Below are positions 46,287 to 54,049 of a DNA stretch of 55,003 nt, in pieces. Location: positions 1-55,003 of the forward strand of contig JAKEIB010000137.1 in the NCBI GenBank assembly GCA_022614705.1, read 5' to 3'. How positions within the stretch are numbered: the stretch's first letter is position 1; every line of letters starts with the position of its first letter. Source of the DNA: Planctomycetota bacterium (GTDB taxonomy: Bacteria; Planctomycetota; Planctomycetia; Pirellulales; Lacipirellulaceae). Made by a program: the position numbers and the translations under genes. The notes beneath the pieces are model-generated. The model worked only from the letters and a program-made list of their open reading frames with translations. It ran no database searches and was not told where the DNA came from.

Positions 46287-47888
46287 ATGAGTGAAATTTA
46301 TCACGAGTGCGGTCTGGCCGCGGTATATCACCTGCCGGGCAAGGCCGTCAGCCCGCTGTGTCCGCCGCAAGGTCCGGATCAAGTCTCTCGGCTCATCCCG
46401 CGGATTCTGCTCGACGTGCAGAATCGCGGGCAGCTCTCGGCCGGCATGACGAGCTACCACCCCCAGCGGCAAGCGCTGCTTGAAACGTATCGCGGCGTGG
46501 GCACCGTAAGCGAGGTGTTTCGGCTTAGCCACCAGGGCAAGGCGGAAAGCATCATGGAGCGATGCGCCGGCCGGGCGGCGATCGGGCACGTGCGCTACGC
46601 GACTTGCGGCAAGGAGGACCTCAGTTACGCCCAGCCTTTTGAGCGGCATCACTTGCAGAAGCACAAGTGGTTCAGCTTTGGCTTCAACGGCCAACTAGCC
46701 AACTATGCCGAGCTGCGCGACAAGCTGCTGGCCGACGACGATCATCACCTTGCGCGGGCGACCGATACCGAGATCATCATGCACGAGATCAGCCGGGAGC
46801 TTTCGGGCGACCGGCGGCCGCCCTGGCAGGAAGTGATGCACAACGTGGCGAGCCGGTTCGACGGCGCGTATTGCCTGGTGCTCCTTAACGCGCTGGGGGA
46901 AATGGTGATCGCGCGCGACCCGTGGGGTTTTCGCCCGCTTTGCTATGCGATCGAAGGGCCGCTCCTGGCCGCGGCCAGCGAAAGTGTAGCATTGCTCAAC
47001 CTCGGGTTCTCGCATCCGAGCATCCATTCGCTGGGGCCGGGGGAGATGATCACGGTGACCGGCGGCCAGATCAAGCTCGAGCGATTCGCCGATTCGCCGC
47101 GGCGGGCCCACTGCTACTTCGAGTGGGTGTACTTCGCGAACGTGGCCAGTTCGATGGACGATCGCAGCGTGTATCTGGCGCGAAAAACGCTTGGCGAAGA
47201 ACTGGCGCGGCTCGAGGATATTCCGATCGACGAGGACACGATCGTCGTGCCCGTGCCGGACACGAGCAAGTGTGCCGCCGACGCGATGGCCTTCCGGCTG
47301 GGCGTGCCCAGCGCGGAGGGCCTAATACGTAACCGCTACTCGGGCCGCACATTTATCGAGGGGACCGACAACCGGGCGCGCAAGGCGGCATCGAAATACA
47401 CGCCGTTGCGCGAGGTGCTGGAAGGCAAACGTGTGATCCTGGTCGAGGACTCGATCGTTCGCTCGACAACGATGCGCGTTCTCGTTTCACGGATGCGTAA
47501 GGTAGGGTTGGCACGCGAGATTCACGTACGCGTGGCCTGCCCGCCGATCACGTCGCCCTGTTTTTACGGCATCGACATGTCGACGATCTCCGAGCTCTTC
47601 GCGCCGCGATTCATGCGCGAAGACCGCCCGCTCGAAAAAATTTACGACGAGATGGCCCGCGAGCTGGGCGCCAATTCGCTGCGCTATCTGCCGATCGAAT
47701 CGATTTCGCGCGCGGTGAATCGGCCGGCCGAAGAATTGTGCCGCGCGTGCATCACCGGGCATTATCCGACGCCGCACGGCCAGAAGCTGTACCAGATCGC
47801 GCTGGCCAATGCGCAGGCCGGGTCGCCGAGCGAAGCGACCGACAGCTGGCCGGCGCGCACATATGAAACGCCCGCCGCGCGGGTTTGA
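46287..47888 (+). CDS. purF: Amidophosphoribosyltransferase (PurF, iron-sulfur type)
   Basis: 533 residues from ATG 46287. First committed step of purine synthesis: PRPP plus glutamine to phosphoribosylamine. The N-terminus MSEIYHECGLAAVYH places the glutaminase nucleophile at Cys8, so a seven-residue propeptide must be removed, as in the Bacillus-type enzyme. The glutaminase domain continues with IGHVRYATCGKEDLSYAQPF and FGFNGQLANYAELR. The PRTase domain has GKRVILVEDSIVRSTTM. Cysteines in RRAHCYFEW, TSPCFYGID and the pair ELCRACITGHY match the four [4Fe-4S] ligands of that type. The product pathway genes are not in the window. The stop codon lies in a small hairpin. Confidence 0.92.
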   Translation: MSEIYHECGLAAVYHLPGKAVSPLCPPQGPDQVSRLIPRILLDVQNRGQLSAGMTSYHPQRQALLETYRGVGTVSEVFRLSHQGKAESIMERCAGRAAIGHVRYATCGKEDLSYAQPFERHHLQKHKWFSFGFNGQLANYAELRDKLLADDDHHLARATDTEIIMHEISRELSGDRRPPWQEVMHNVASRFDGAYCLVLLNALGEMVIARDPWGFRPLCYAIEGPLLAAASESVALLNLGFSHPSIHSLGPGEMITVTGGQIKLERFADSPRRAHCYFEWVYFANVASSMDDRSVYLARKTLGEELARLEDIPIDEDTIVVPVPDTSKCAADAMAFRLGVPSAEGLIRNRYSGRTFIEGTDNRARKAASKYTPLREVLEGKRVILVEDSIVRSTTMRVLVSRMRKVGLAREIHVRVACPPITSPCFYGIDMSTISELFAPRFMREDRPLEKIYDEMARELGANSLRYLPIESISRAVNRPAEELCRACITGHYPTPHGQKLYQIALANAQAGSPSEATDSWPARTYETPAARV

Positions 47889-47901
47889 CAGGGGTCAAAC
47901 C
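47882..47901. other. Perfect 8-bp hairpin at the purF stop
   Basis: GGTTTGAC (47882-47889) pairs with GTCAAACC (47894-47901) over an AGGG loop. It includes the TGA stop. There is no T-run, so it is at most a weak terminator. Confidence 0.55.
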
Positions 47902-47976
47902 AGCCGCGTTGTGGCCCATGCGGTGGAGTTCTATAATTGACGTAGCATCGAGCCTATTGTTTTTCGGAGTAATCAC

Positions 47977-48591
47977 ATGGCGACTGTTGTGATGGATCGC
48001 GAGTTTGCGGAGCGGTTGCGGCAGGAGCGTGTTGCCGTCGGCTTGGACCGTTGGGACGAAGTCTGGGAGGGCACGTACATGATGGCTCCGCTGCCGAACG
48101 CCGAACACCAGCAAATTGCAACTCGCCTTGGCGCGATTTTCGAGGAAACGGTTGGTTGGAACGACGAAACGATTGTACTGGTAGGCGCCAATGTCAGCGA
48201 TCGTCATAAGGGCTGGCAGCACAACTATCGCTGCCCGGATGTAGTCGTTTATCTTCCGACGACGCAGGCCAGAAACTATGGTACGCACTGGTGCGGTGGG
48301 CCAGACTTTGCCGTTGAAATCGTGAGCGATGACGATCGGACGCGCGATAAGATACCGTTCTATTCCAAAGTGGGCACGCGCGAGCTTCTGGTAATCGACC
48401 GCGATCCTTGGAGCTTGGAACTGCTGCGGTTGAGTGGCAAAAAACTCAAATCGGTGGGCATCTCATTCGTGAAACGGGGGCGGCCACTTGAGAGCCGTGT
48501 GCTGCCATTGAGTTTCCGTCTGGTCGGCGGCAAGCGCCGACCGACCATTGATGTAGTGCGATCCACGGACGGCAAGACGTGGCAAGTTTAA
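47977..48591 (+). CDS. Uma2 family (DUF820) putative restriction-endonuclease-fold protein
   Basis: 204 residues. It carries the Uma2 pattern: EHQQIATRLGAIFEE near the N-terminus, NYRCPDVVVYLPTTQ, GGPDFAVEIVSDDDRTRDKI (the catalytic-like D...E-V-S block), then YSKVGTRELLVIDRDPWSLE. It is longer at both ends than the copy at 458-1009 and belongs to a different subgroup (the C-terminus has RGRPLESRVLPLSFRL). Possible nuclease; function unproven. Convergent with the superoxide dismutase gene. Confidence 0.88.
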   Translation: MATVVMDREFAERLRQERVAVGLDRWDEVWEGTYMMAPLPNAEHQQIATRLGAIFEETVGWNDETIVLVGANVSDRHKGWQHNYRCPDVVVYLPTTQARNYGTHWCGGPDFAVEIVSDDDRTRDKIPFYSKVGTRELLVIDRDPWSLELLRLSGKKLKSVGISFVKRGRPLESRVLPLSFRLVGGKRRPTIDVVRSTDGKTWQV

Positions 48592-48704
48592 TCGTGGCTG
48601 CTGGCGCGGACGGTGCAAAGTTTGCTTTTGCCTGAACATTTGGCGGCCGATGCGGACATATAAGGCGCATGGCGCGAAGTGACCGACGCACCGGTCGACC
48701 CTTC

Positions 48705-49430
48705 CTACTGGTTCTGCTTGCGGAATCGACGACTGACCTCAGTCCAATCGATGTGGTCGATGAATTTTTCGACGTATTCCGCCTTGCGGTTGTGATAGTC
48801 GATGTAAAAGGCGTGTTCGTACGTGTCGACCACGACCAACGGAACAGCCATCCAGAGAATACCCATAGCGTGCTCATCACTGACGACATTGTACAGTTTG
48901 CCGTTGACCGGGTGAGTGACGAGCATTGCCCATCCGGCCGCTTCGTTGGCGGAGGCGATAAAGTCGGCGGTCCATTGTTCGAGCGAGCCAAACCGCTGTT
49001 CAATCGCCCTCCGCACGTCTGCGGCAGGTGCCAGCGCTTGTGGCACCATGCCATCGAAGTACATTTCGTGTAACACGACACTGTTCCCCTTACTGTTTAC
49101 CGCTCGTTTTAGCGCGCCAAAGGTGGCCATTTCGATCGATTCTCCGCTCTTGGCTCCTTTCTCCAGCCGCGAATTAGCAGCGAGGTAGCCTTTCAGGGCA
49201 CCGCCGTAATGGGCAGTATGGTGGGGAGCGATTTGCTCGGCGCTCAGGAAGCCGGGAATCGACTCGTGTTTGAGCGGTTTCGGCTGGCCGGTTATTAGAC
49301 CGCTTCGGGAGAAATCGACCCCCCGTTCGCCCGGCTCGTCCGCCGGGGCGAGCCCGGAAGCGATCATATTGCCCAATGCGGCGCCCGACGAGACGAACAG
49401 AAAGTCACGGCGAGAAGCAGTACAGGCCAT
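48705..49430 (-). CDS. Tat-exported Fe/Mn superoxide dismutase
   Basis: 241 residues from ATG 49430, with AAGGAG six bases upstream; longer versions of this frame run back through the chr promoter and are rejected. The N-terminus MACTASRRDFLFVSSGAALG is a twin-arginine signal (RRDFL), so the folded enzyme is exported. Metal ligands: the His in APHHTAHYGGALKGYL, the His of NSVVLHEMYFDG, and Asp plus His in VVDTYEHAFYIDYHN. It dismutates superoxide in the periplasm. It is divergent from the chromate-resistance operon across a 150-base region containing a palindrome, which suggests shared oxidative-stress regulation (inference). Confidence 0.93.
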   Translation of the reverse strand: MACTASRRDFLFVSSGAALGNMIASGLAPADEPGERGVDFSRSGLITGQPKPLKHESIPGFLSAEQIAPHHTAHYGGALKGYLAANSRLEKGAKSGESIEMATFGALKRAVNSKGNSVVLHEMYFDGMVPQALAPAADVRRAIEQRFGSLEQWTADFIASANEAAGWAMLVTHPVNGKLYNVVSDEHAMGILWMAVPLVVVDTYEHAFYIDYHNRKAEYVEKFIDHIDWTEVSRRFRKQNQ

Positions 49431-49481
49431 GGTCGGCTCCTTTCGCTGACAGTGGTGCTGAAAAGCAAAGCTGCACCAGGC

Positions 49482-49528
49482 TTGCGTGGACGTGATGAGC
49501 GTGTTAGTATTTGTAACCGTGGTTACAA
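49482..49528 (+). promoter_or_regulatory. Candidate chr operon promoter with adjacent operator palindrome
   Basis: -35 TTGCGT (49482-49487), 17-base spacer, -10 TAGTAT (49505-49510). The perfect palindrome TTGTAACC-GT-GGTTACAA (49511-49528) starts directly after the -10 box and so would cover the transcription start, a classic repressor position. The likeliest repressor is the ChrB-type protein encoded just downstream, as ChrB is known to repress chr genes in Ochrobactrum. The divergent sod gene could share the operator. Confidence 0.65.
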
Positions 49529-49580
49529 GTTGAAGGAAGCTGGCCGGATTGTCAAGGGCAGTGTGAGCGCGTCGGGGCAA

Positions 49581-50009
49581 ATGAACTGGCTGCTTCTGGT
49601 ATACCGGATTCCGCGCGAGCCGACAGCCGGGCGGGTGTACGTGTGGCGCAAGCTTAAGCAACTCGGCGCAACATCTTTGCAGGATGCCGTTTGGGTCTTG
49701 CCGGTGAGCGACCGTAATCGGGAGCACTTTCAATGGGTGGCGTCGGAAATCATCGAGTTGGGCGGCGAAGTTTCGGTGTTCGACTCCGAGTTGCTGATGA
49801 CGAGCGCGGAGCCGACGCTGCGCGAGCGCTTCGAGGGCCCGGTCCGCGACGCCTACCAGGAAATCCTCGAGACCCTTAAGCGCGGGAAACCCGACCTTGC
49901 AGCGTTGTCCAAGAAGTATCAGCAAACGAAGGCTCACGATTTTTTTCAATGTCCGCTCGGCGACAGAGTGCGCGACAAGCTAGTGGCCGCGCAGGGAGGA
50001 AATCGATGA
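49581..50009 (+). CDS. ChrB N-terminal-domain protein (chromate resistance)
   Basis: 142 residues from ATG 49581 (MNWLLLVYRIPREPTAGRVY). The frame runs back to 49452, but that would overlap the promoter. It matches the N-terminal domain of ChrB: VWRKLKQLGATSLQDAVWVL followed by RNREHFQWVASEIIELGGEV, then a helical region (LRERFEGPVRDAYQEILE). In typical ChrB this domain is fused to the Cys-containing C-domain; here they are separate genes. It probably binds the operator at 49511-49528 and senses chromate with its partners (inference from ChrB). The stop overlaps the next gene's start (ATGA). Confidence 0.85.
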   Translation: MNWLLLVYRIPREPTAGRVYVWRKLKQLGATSLQDAVWVLPVSDRNREHFQWVASEIIELGGEVSVFDSELLMTSAEPTLRERFEGPVRDAYQEILETLKRGKPDLAALSKKYQQTKAHDFFQCPLGDRVRDKLVAAQGGNR

Positions 50010-50431
50010 ACTGGGTCACGTGGGAAAATGTCGGGGTGGACCGCATGGCCTGCGCGTGGCTGATTCGCAAACACGTTGATTCAGACGCGCGCTTTCTATT
50101 CGTGCCATACGGAAGTCACAGACTGCCGGAGGGGGCAGAGCCGTTCGATATTCCCGGCGTCAGGCTGTCGCATCATCAGGGGCATTGTTCGTTTCACGCT
50201 TTCTTGAAGGAGTACGACATCGCCGATCCCGTGATGCACCGCATCGCCCGCATCATCGACGAGGCCGACACGGTGCAAGAAGTGCAGATTGAGCCGGTGG
50301 CTCCTGGCCTGGACCTGATCTGCGAAGGTCTCCGCTTAACCTCACCCAACGACACGGTGGCATTCGAACGCGGCACGCTGGTTTACGATGCGCTGTACGC
50401 CAAACTCGCGGCCGAACGAGCGCCGCCATAA
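50006..50431 (+). CDS. ChrB C-terminal-domain protein, first copy
   Basis: 141 residues from ATG 50006, with GGGAGGA five bases upstream. It consists only of the ChrB C-domain: VDRMACAWLIRKHVDSDARF (the conserved R-x-A-C-x-W-L-I block with the key Cys), then GVRLSHHQGHCSFHAFLKEY (His-His and Cys, potential metal or chromate ligands) and DPVMHRIARIIDEADT. The start overlaps the stop of the ChrB N-domain gene, so both should be made in equal amounts. The role may be redox or oxyanion sensing or Cr(VI) handling; its exact biochemistry is not established. Confidence 0.9.
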   Translation: MNWVTWENVGVDRMACAWLIRKHVDSDARFLFVPYGSHRLPEGAEPFDIPGVRLSHHQGHCSFHAFLKEYDIADPVMHRIARIIDEADTVQEVQIEPVAPGLDLICEGLRLTSPNDTVAFERGTLVYDALYAKLAAERAPP

Positions 50432-50472
50432 CGCCAACGATTTTCGGCCTCTGACCGGAAAGGATGGTGCGT

Positions 50473-50934
50473 ATGATATGGATTACCCGTGAACGTCCGA
50501 AGATCGACCGGGTTGCGTGCCCGTGGCTGATTGCACGATTCATCGATAAAGAGCCGGAATTCTTGTTCGTCCCGCCGGATCGCGTGTTGTCGGAAGCGGA
50601 GAAGATCGGTGCCATTCCATACGATGTGCCCGGCGTGGAACTGACCCACGACGGGTCGCTGTGTAGTTTCGACGCGTTTCTGAAGAAGTATCAACTCAGC
50701 GATCCGTGTCTGACCGATCTAGCCGTGATCGTACGGGGGGCCGACACCGCGCGGTTGGATCTGGCGCCTCAGTGTCCGGGTTTGTTGGCGGTCTCGCTGG
50801 GTCTGTCGCACAACTTTCGCAACGACCACGAAATGCTCGCACATGGTTTTGTGCTCTATGACGCCATGTACTCGTGGCTCAAATATGTTCGCGACGAGAA
50901 GCACGATTGGAATCCGCAGCGTCATGCACCCTAA
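50473..50934 (+). CDS. ChrB C-terminal-domain protein, second copy
   Basis: 153 residues from ATG 50473, nine bases after GGAAAGG; ATG 50464 in frame would add three residues but sits on the ribosome-binding site. It has the same block, IDRVACPWLIARFIDKEPEF, and GVELTHDGSLCSFDAFLKKY, but with His-Asp instead of the His-His of the first copy. The C-terminal part LGLSHNFRNDHEMLAHGFVL is longer. The two C-domain proteins are only distantly similar, so they have probably specialised rather than recently duplicated. Within the chr operon. Confidence 0.9.
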   Translation: MIWITRERPKIDRVACPWLIARFIDKEPEFLFVPPDRVLSEAEKIGAIPYDVPGVELTHDGSLCSFDAFLKKYQLSDPCLTDLAVIVRGADTARLDLAPQCPGLLAVSLGLSHNFRNDHEMLAHGFVLYDAMYSWLKYVRDEKHDWNPQRHAP

Positions 50935-50947
50935 AGGAGAACCAAAC

Positions 50948-51586
50948 ATGCAACACAAACCGATGCTCGCAATTTCGCTGCTCGTCTGTCTCGCGGGTAC
51001 GGCCGTGGCGGCCGACTTGAGATTTAAGGACGCAAGTCAAGGCGTTTTGCCCGCAGGTTGGACGGCCGCCAAAACCGGCGAAGGTAAAAGCAACGTCTGG
51101 AAGATTGTCGCGGACGAATCCTCGCCCGACGACGGCAAGGCGCTCGCCCAGGTATCGGCCGATGGACCGCGGCCGCTCTTCAATCTTTGTGTCGCCGATA
51201 AGCCGAACCTGAAGGACGTTGAGTTGACTGTGGCGGTCAAAGCCGTCGCTGGCAAGATCGACCAGGGCGGCGGTCCCGTCTGGCGATACCAGGACGCGAA
51301 CAACTATTACATCGCGCGGGTCAATCCGTTGGAGAATAACTATCGCGTCTACAAAGTAGTCAAGGGCCAGCGAACGGAGCTAGATTCTGCCGACATGAAA
51401 GCTGCGGCTAACAAGTGGCATACGATCCGAATCGTTCACGAAGGGGAGCGCATTCGGTGCTACCTCAACGGCAAGCTGCACTTGGAAGTGACCGACAATA
51501 CGTTCCAGAAGGCCGGCAAAATCGGCCTGTGGACGAAGGCTGACGCTCAAACGCGATTCGCCGGTGTCAAGGTGAGTGGCAAATAA
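50948..51586 (+). CDS. Secreted DUF1080-like (concanavalin-fold) protein
   Basis: 212 residues from ATG 50948, with AAAGGAGA upstream. Signal peptide MQHKPMLAISLLVCLAGTAV with cleavage likely after AVAA. The mature part is a jelly-roll (LamG/DUF1080-type): VWKIVADESSPDDGKALAQV, GPVWRYQDANNYYIARVNPL, KWHTIRIVHEGERIRCYLNG and KIGLWTKADAQTRFAGVKV. Such folds bind or cleave carbohydrates; catalytic residues cannot be identified. Its position in the chr operon suggests a periplasmic job in chromate stress, otherwise unknown. Confidence 0.85.
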   Translation: MQHKPMLAISLLVCLAGTAVAADLRFKDASQGVLPAGWTAAKTGEGKSNVWKIVADESSPDDGKALAQVSADGPRPLFNLCVADKPNLKDVELTVAVKAVAGKIDQGGGPVWRYQDANNYYIARVNPLENNYRVYKVVKGQRTELDSADMKAAANKWHTIRIVHEGERIRCYLNGKLHLEVTDNTFQKAGKIGLWTKADAQTRFAGVKVSGK

Positions 51587-51612
51587 CCCCGTTTCAAGAA
51601 AGGTGGTGGAGC

Positions 51613-52617
51613 ATGTCCGCACGCATTGCCATGTTGGTGATGGGAGTTGTTCTGACCTGTCAAGCATATGTATCGGTGGCAGCGGAGCCGCGCCGCGTCC
51701 TCGTGGTCAATACGCAGGATGCCTCGGTCTCGCTGGTGGATTTGGACAAGATGGAGGAAGTCAAGCGCTATCAAGTTGGGCCGCGGCCTTATGGAATCGC
51801 CGTGAGTCGAGACGGGAAAACGGTCGCGGTTGGCGTGGAAGGCGAAGAGAAAGTCAAATTCTTTTCATGGCCGGACTTCCAACCGATAGGCGAAGTTCCG
51901 ATTGGCCCGATGCACAACGATCACATCATCCTGACGCAAGACGGCAAGCACATTCTCGTGGCCAACTTTTACAGTGACGACGTGGTAGGCATCGACGCGG
52001 AAACGATGGAAGAGGCCTTTCGGATCGAGGGATGCAGCGCCCCGCATGTCGTAAAATACGGCCCGCTCAAAAAAAACGCCTACGTCACCTGCAAGAAGAT
52101 TACCGGCATCGCGATCATTGATCCGGTCGCGCAGAAGCTGGTGAAGTTCTATCAACTCAATGTGAACCCGCGCAGTCTGACCTTCTCACCCGACGAAACG
52201 AAACTGTACTTCGGCTCATTCTGGTTGAACGGGTTCTTTGAAATGGACACCGGGACGGGCACAGTGACGCGGCTTTTCGCGTTCGACCCGCCGGACGACA
52301 ATCGCGCCGACCAAGAAGTGACGTATCATGGCGTCGAGGCGGTAGGCAACAATATCGTGCTGGCCGCTAATGAAGGGCGATCGTATGTCGATGCGGTGAA
52401 TGTCACAAGCGGTAAGCTGCTAGACCGGCTGCCGGCCTCGAAGCCGTGCTGCATCGAACGAATCCCAGATTCCGCTTCAGGAGCGACACGCGTGCTAGTC
52501 AGCAATCTCGGCAACGGCACGTTGGAACTTGTCATGGTGGCTGTCGATGGAAAGCTCACGTCGAAGGCCAAGGCCCAAGTCGGCGCAGCTCCGAAACGAG
52601 TCGCCTTTCTGCCTTAA
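51613..52617 (+). CDS. Secreted YncE-like beta-propeller protein
   Basis: 334 residues. Signal peptide MSARIAMLVMGVVLTCQAYV with cleavage likely after SVAAEP. The mature part has about seven propeller blades with the YVTN-type pattern: RRVLVVNTQDASVSLVDLDK, YGIAVSRDGKTVAVGVEGEE, HIILTQDGKHILVANFYSDD and RSLTFSPDETKLYFGSFW. The cysteines in ASKPCCIERI form an adjacent pair. Probably periplasmic and protein-binding. It lies between the DUF1080-like gene and chrA with short gaps (26 and 18 bases), so it is almost certainly in the same transcript; its role in chromate resistance is unknown. Confidence 0.87.
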   Translation: MSARIAMLVMGVVLTCQAYVSVAAEPRRVLVVNTQDASVSLVDLDKMEEVKRYQVGPRPYGIAVSRDGKTVAVGVEGEEKVKFFSWPDFQPIGEVPIGPMHNDHIILTQDGKHILVANFYSDDVVGIDAETMEEAFRIEGCSAPHVVKYGPLKKNAYVTCKKITGIAIIDPVAQKLVKFYQLNVNPRSLTFSPDETKLYFGSFWLNGFFEMDTGTGTVTRLFAFDPPDDNRADQEVTYHGVEAVGNNIVLAANEGRSYVDAVNVTSGKLLDRLPASKPCCIERIPDSASGATRVLVSNLGNGTLELVMVAVDGKLTSKAKAQVGAAPKRVAFLP

Positions 52618-52635
52618 TTCAGCGTGAAGGAAGTT

Positions 52636-54036
52636 ATGGCCACCGTTATAACCAAGGACAAACCAGAGCCGGTCGCGGCAGACCATGAGCCCGTCACCTT
52701 TCGCGAGGCCTTCTGGGTGTGGTGCCGCGTGGCGGCGTTGAGTTTTGGGGGGCCGGCGGGGCAGATTGCGGTGATGCACCGCCTTCTTGTCGACGAAAAA
52801 CGCTGGGTGAGCGAGAATCGATTCCTGCACGCGCTCAACTATTGCATGTTGCTGCCGGGACCGGAGGCGCAGCAATTGGCGATCTACATCGGCTGGCTGC
52901 TGCACCGCACGCTCGGCGGCCTGGTGGCCGGCACGCTATTTGTTCTCTCCGGATTTCTGAGCATCTTAGCGTTGAGCGTGCTGTATTCGACGTATCACGA
53001 CGTCGCGTTGGTGGAGGGAATCTTCTACGGGTTGAAGCCCGCAGTAGTGGCAGTCGTGGTTGAGGCCGTGGCGCGAATTGGCAAGCGGGCGCTCAAGAAC
53101 CGCGTGATGGTGTTCATTGCGGCGGCCGCGTTTGTCGGCATCTTCTTTCTCGGCGTGCCGTTTCCCGTTATCGTGGCGGCGGCTGCCGCAATCGGGTTTG
53201 TCGGCGGCAAACTTTGGCCGGCGACGTTCGTCGTCATCAAAGGACACGTGGCCAAGGAAAACGACGACGCCCAGCGTCATGCGATCACTGACGAACACGC
53301 CAGCGCCGTGCGACCTGGAGCGCGACGCTCCATGAAAGTGCTGGTTATATGGCTGCTGATTTGGCTTGGGCCGGTCGTGGCCTTGTACCGTTTTGCGGGT
53401 CCCGGGAGCGTGTATACGCAACAAGCGCTCTTCTTCAGCAAAGCGGCGATGGTTACCTTTGGCGGCGCGTATTCGGTGCTCGCGTACGTCGCGGAAGAGT
53501 GTGTAAAAACCTACGGCTGGCTCGAACCGGGTGAAATGCTGGACGGACTGGGCATGGCGGAAACCACGCCCGGCCCCTTGATTCAAGTCGTGCAGTTCGT
53601 GGGTTTCATGGGCGCCTATCGCAATCCGGGGCCGCTGTCGCCGTTGGCCGCGGGCATTGCCGGTTCAGTGATAACGACCTGGGTCACGTACGCCCCCTGT
53701 TTCATGTGGATTTTCTTGGGAGCGCCGTATATCGAGTCCCTGCGCGGACGCGCCGCATTGAACGCGGCCCTGTCGGCCGTAACGGCGGCGGTCGTCGGCG
53801 TGATCCTCAATCTTTCAATTTGGTTCGCGCTGCACACACTGTTTGGCAAAGTGGTCGAACAGCGCGCGTACGGAATTCGGCTACTAGTGCCCGATTGGTC
53901 GACCATCGATCCCATGTCGGTGCTAATTGCCGCTAGCGCGTTGGTGGCGATGTTCCGCTTCAAGGTCGGAATGATCCCGACGCTTGCGGTCGCGGCGGCC
54001 GTCGGCGTGGTATATCACGTCTTGATGCGGACGTGA
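52636..54036 (+). CDS. chrA: Chromate transporter ChrA (two-domain)
   Basis: 466 residues from ATG 52636, with AAGGA four bases upstream; a GTG at 52624 is less likely. It is the long, duplicated form of the CHR superfamily. First half: CRVAALSFGGPAGQIAVMHR, then MLLPGPEAQQLAIYIGW. Second half: FFSKAAMVTFGGAYSVLAYV, then ETTPGPLIQVVQFVGFMGA. Each half contains the conserved FGGP/FGGA and PGP motifs, and there are about 10-12 membrane helices in all. It exports chromate across the inner membrane, driven by the proton gradient. Terminal gene of the operon. Confidence 0.95.
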   Translation: MATVITKDKPEPVAADHEPVTFREAFWVWCRVAALSFGGPAGQIAVMHRLLVDEKRWVSENRFLHALNYCMLLPGPEAQQLAIYIGWLLHRTLGGLVAGTLFVLSGFLSILALSVLYSTYHDVALVEGIFYGLKPAVVAVVVEAVARIGKRALKNRVMVFIAAAAFVGIFFLGVPFPVIVAAAAAIGFVGGKLWPATFVVIKGHVAKENDDAQRHAITDEHASAVRPGARRSMKVLVIWLLIWLGPVVALYRFAGPGSVYTQQALFFSKAAMVTFGGAYSVLAYVAEECVKTYGWLEPGEMLDGLGMAETTPGPLIQVVQFVGFMGAYRNPGPLSPLAAGIAGSVITTWVTYAPCFMWIFLGAPYIESLRGRAALNAALSAVTAAVVGVILNLSIWFALHTLFGKVVEQRAYGIRLLVPDWSTIDPMSVLIAASALVAMFRFKVGMIPTLAVAAAVGVVYHVLMRT

Positions 54037-54049
54037 GCGTATAGTGACG

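Noticed and set aside
49452..49580. Upstream extension of the ChrB N-domain frame
   Set aside because: The candidate promoter and operator lie inside it, and the family starts at the MNWLLL residues.
49431..49949. Upstream extension of the superoxide dismutase frame
   Set aside because: It would cover the chr promoter, the palindrome and part of the ChrB N-domain gene. The ATG at 49430 has a good AAGGAG and starts a complete Tat signal.
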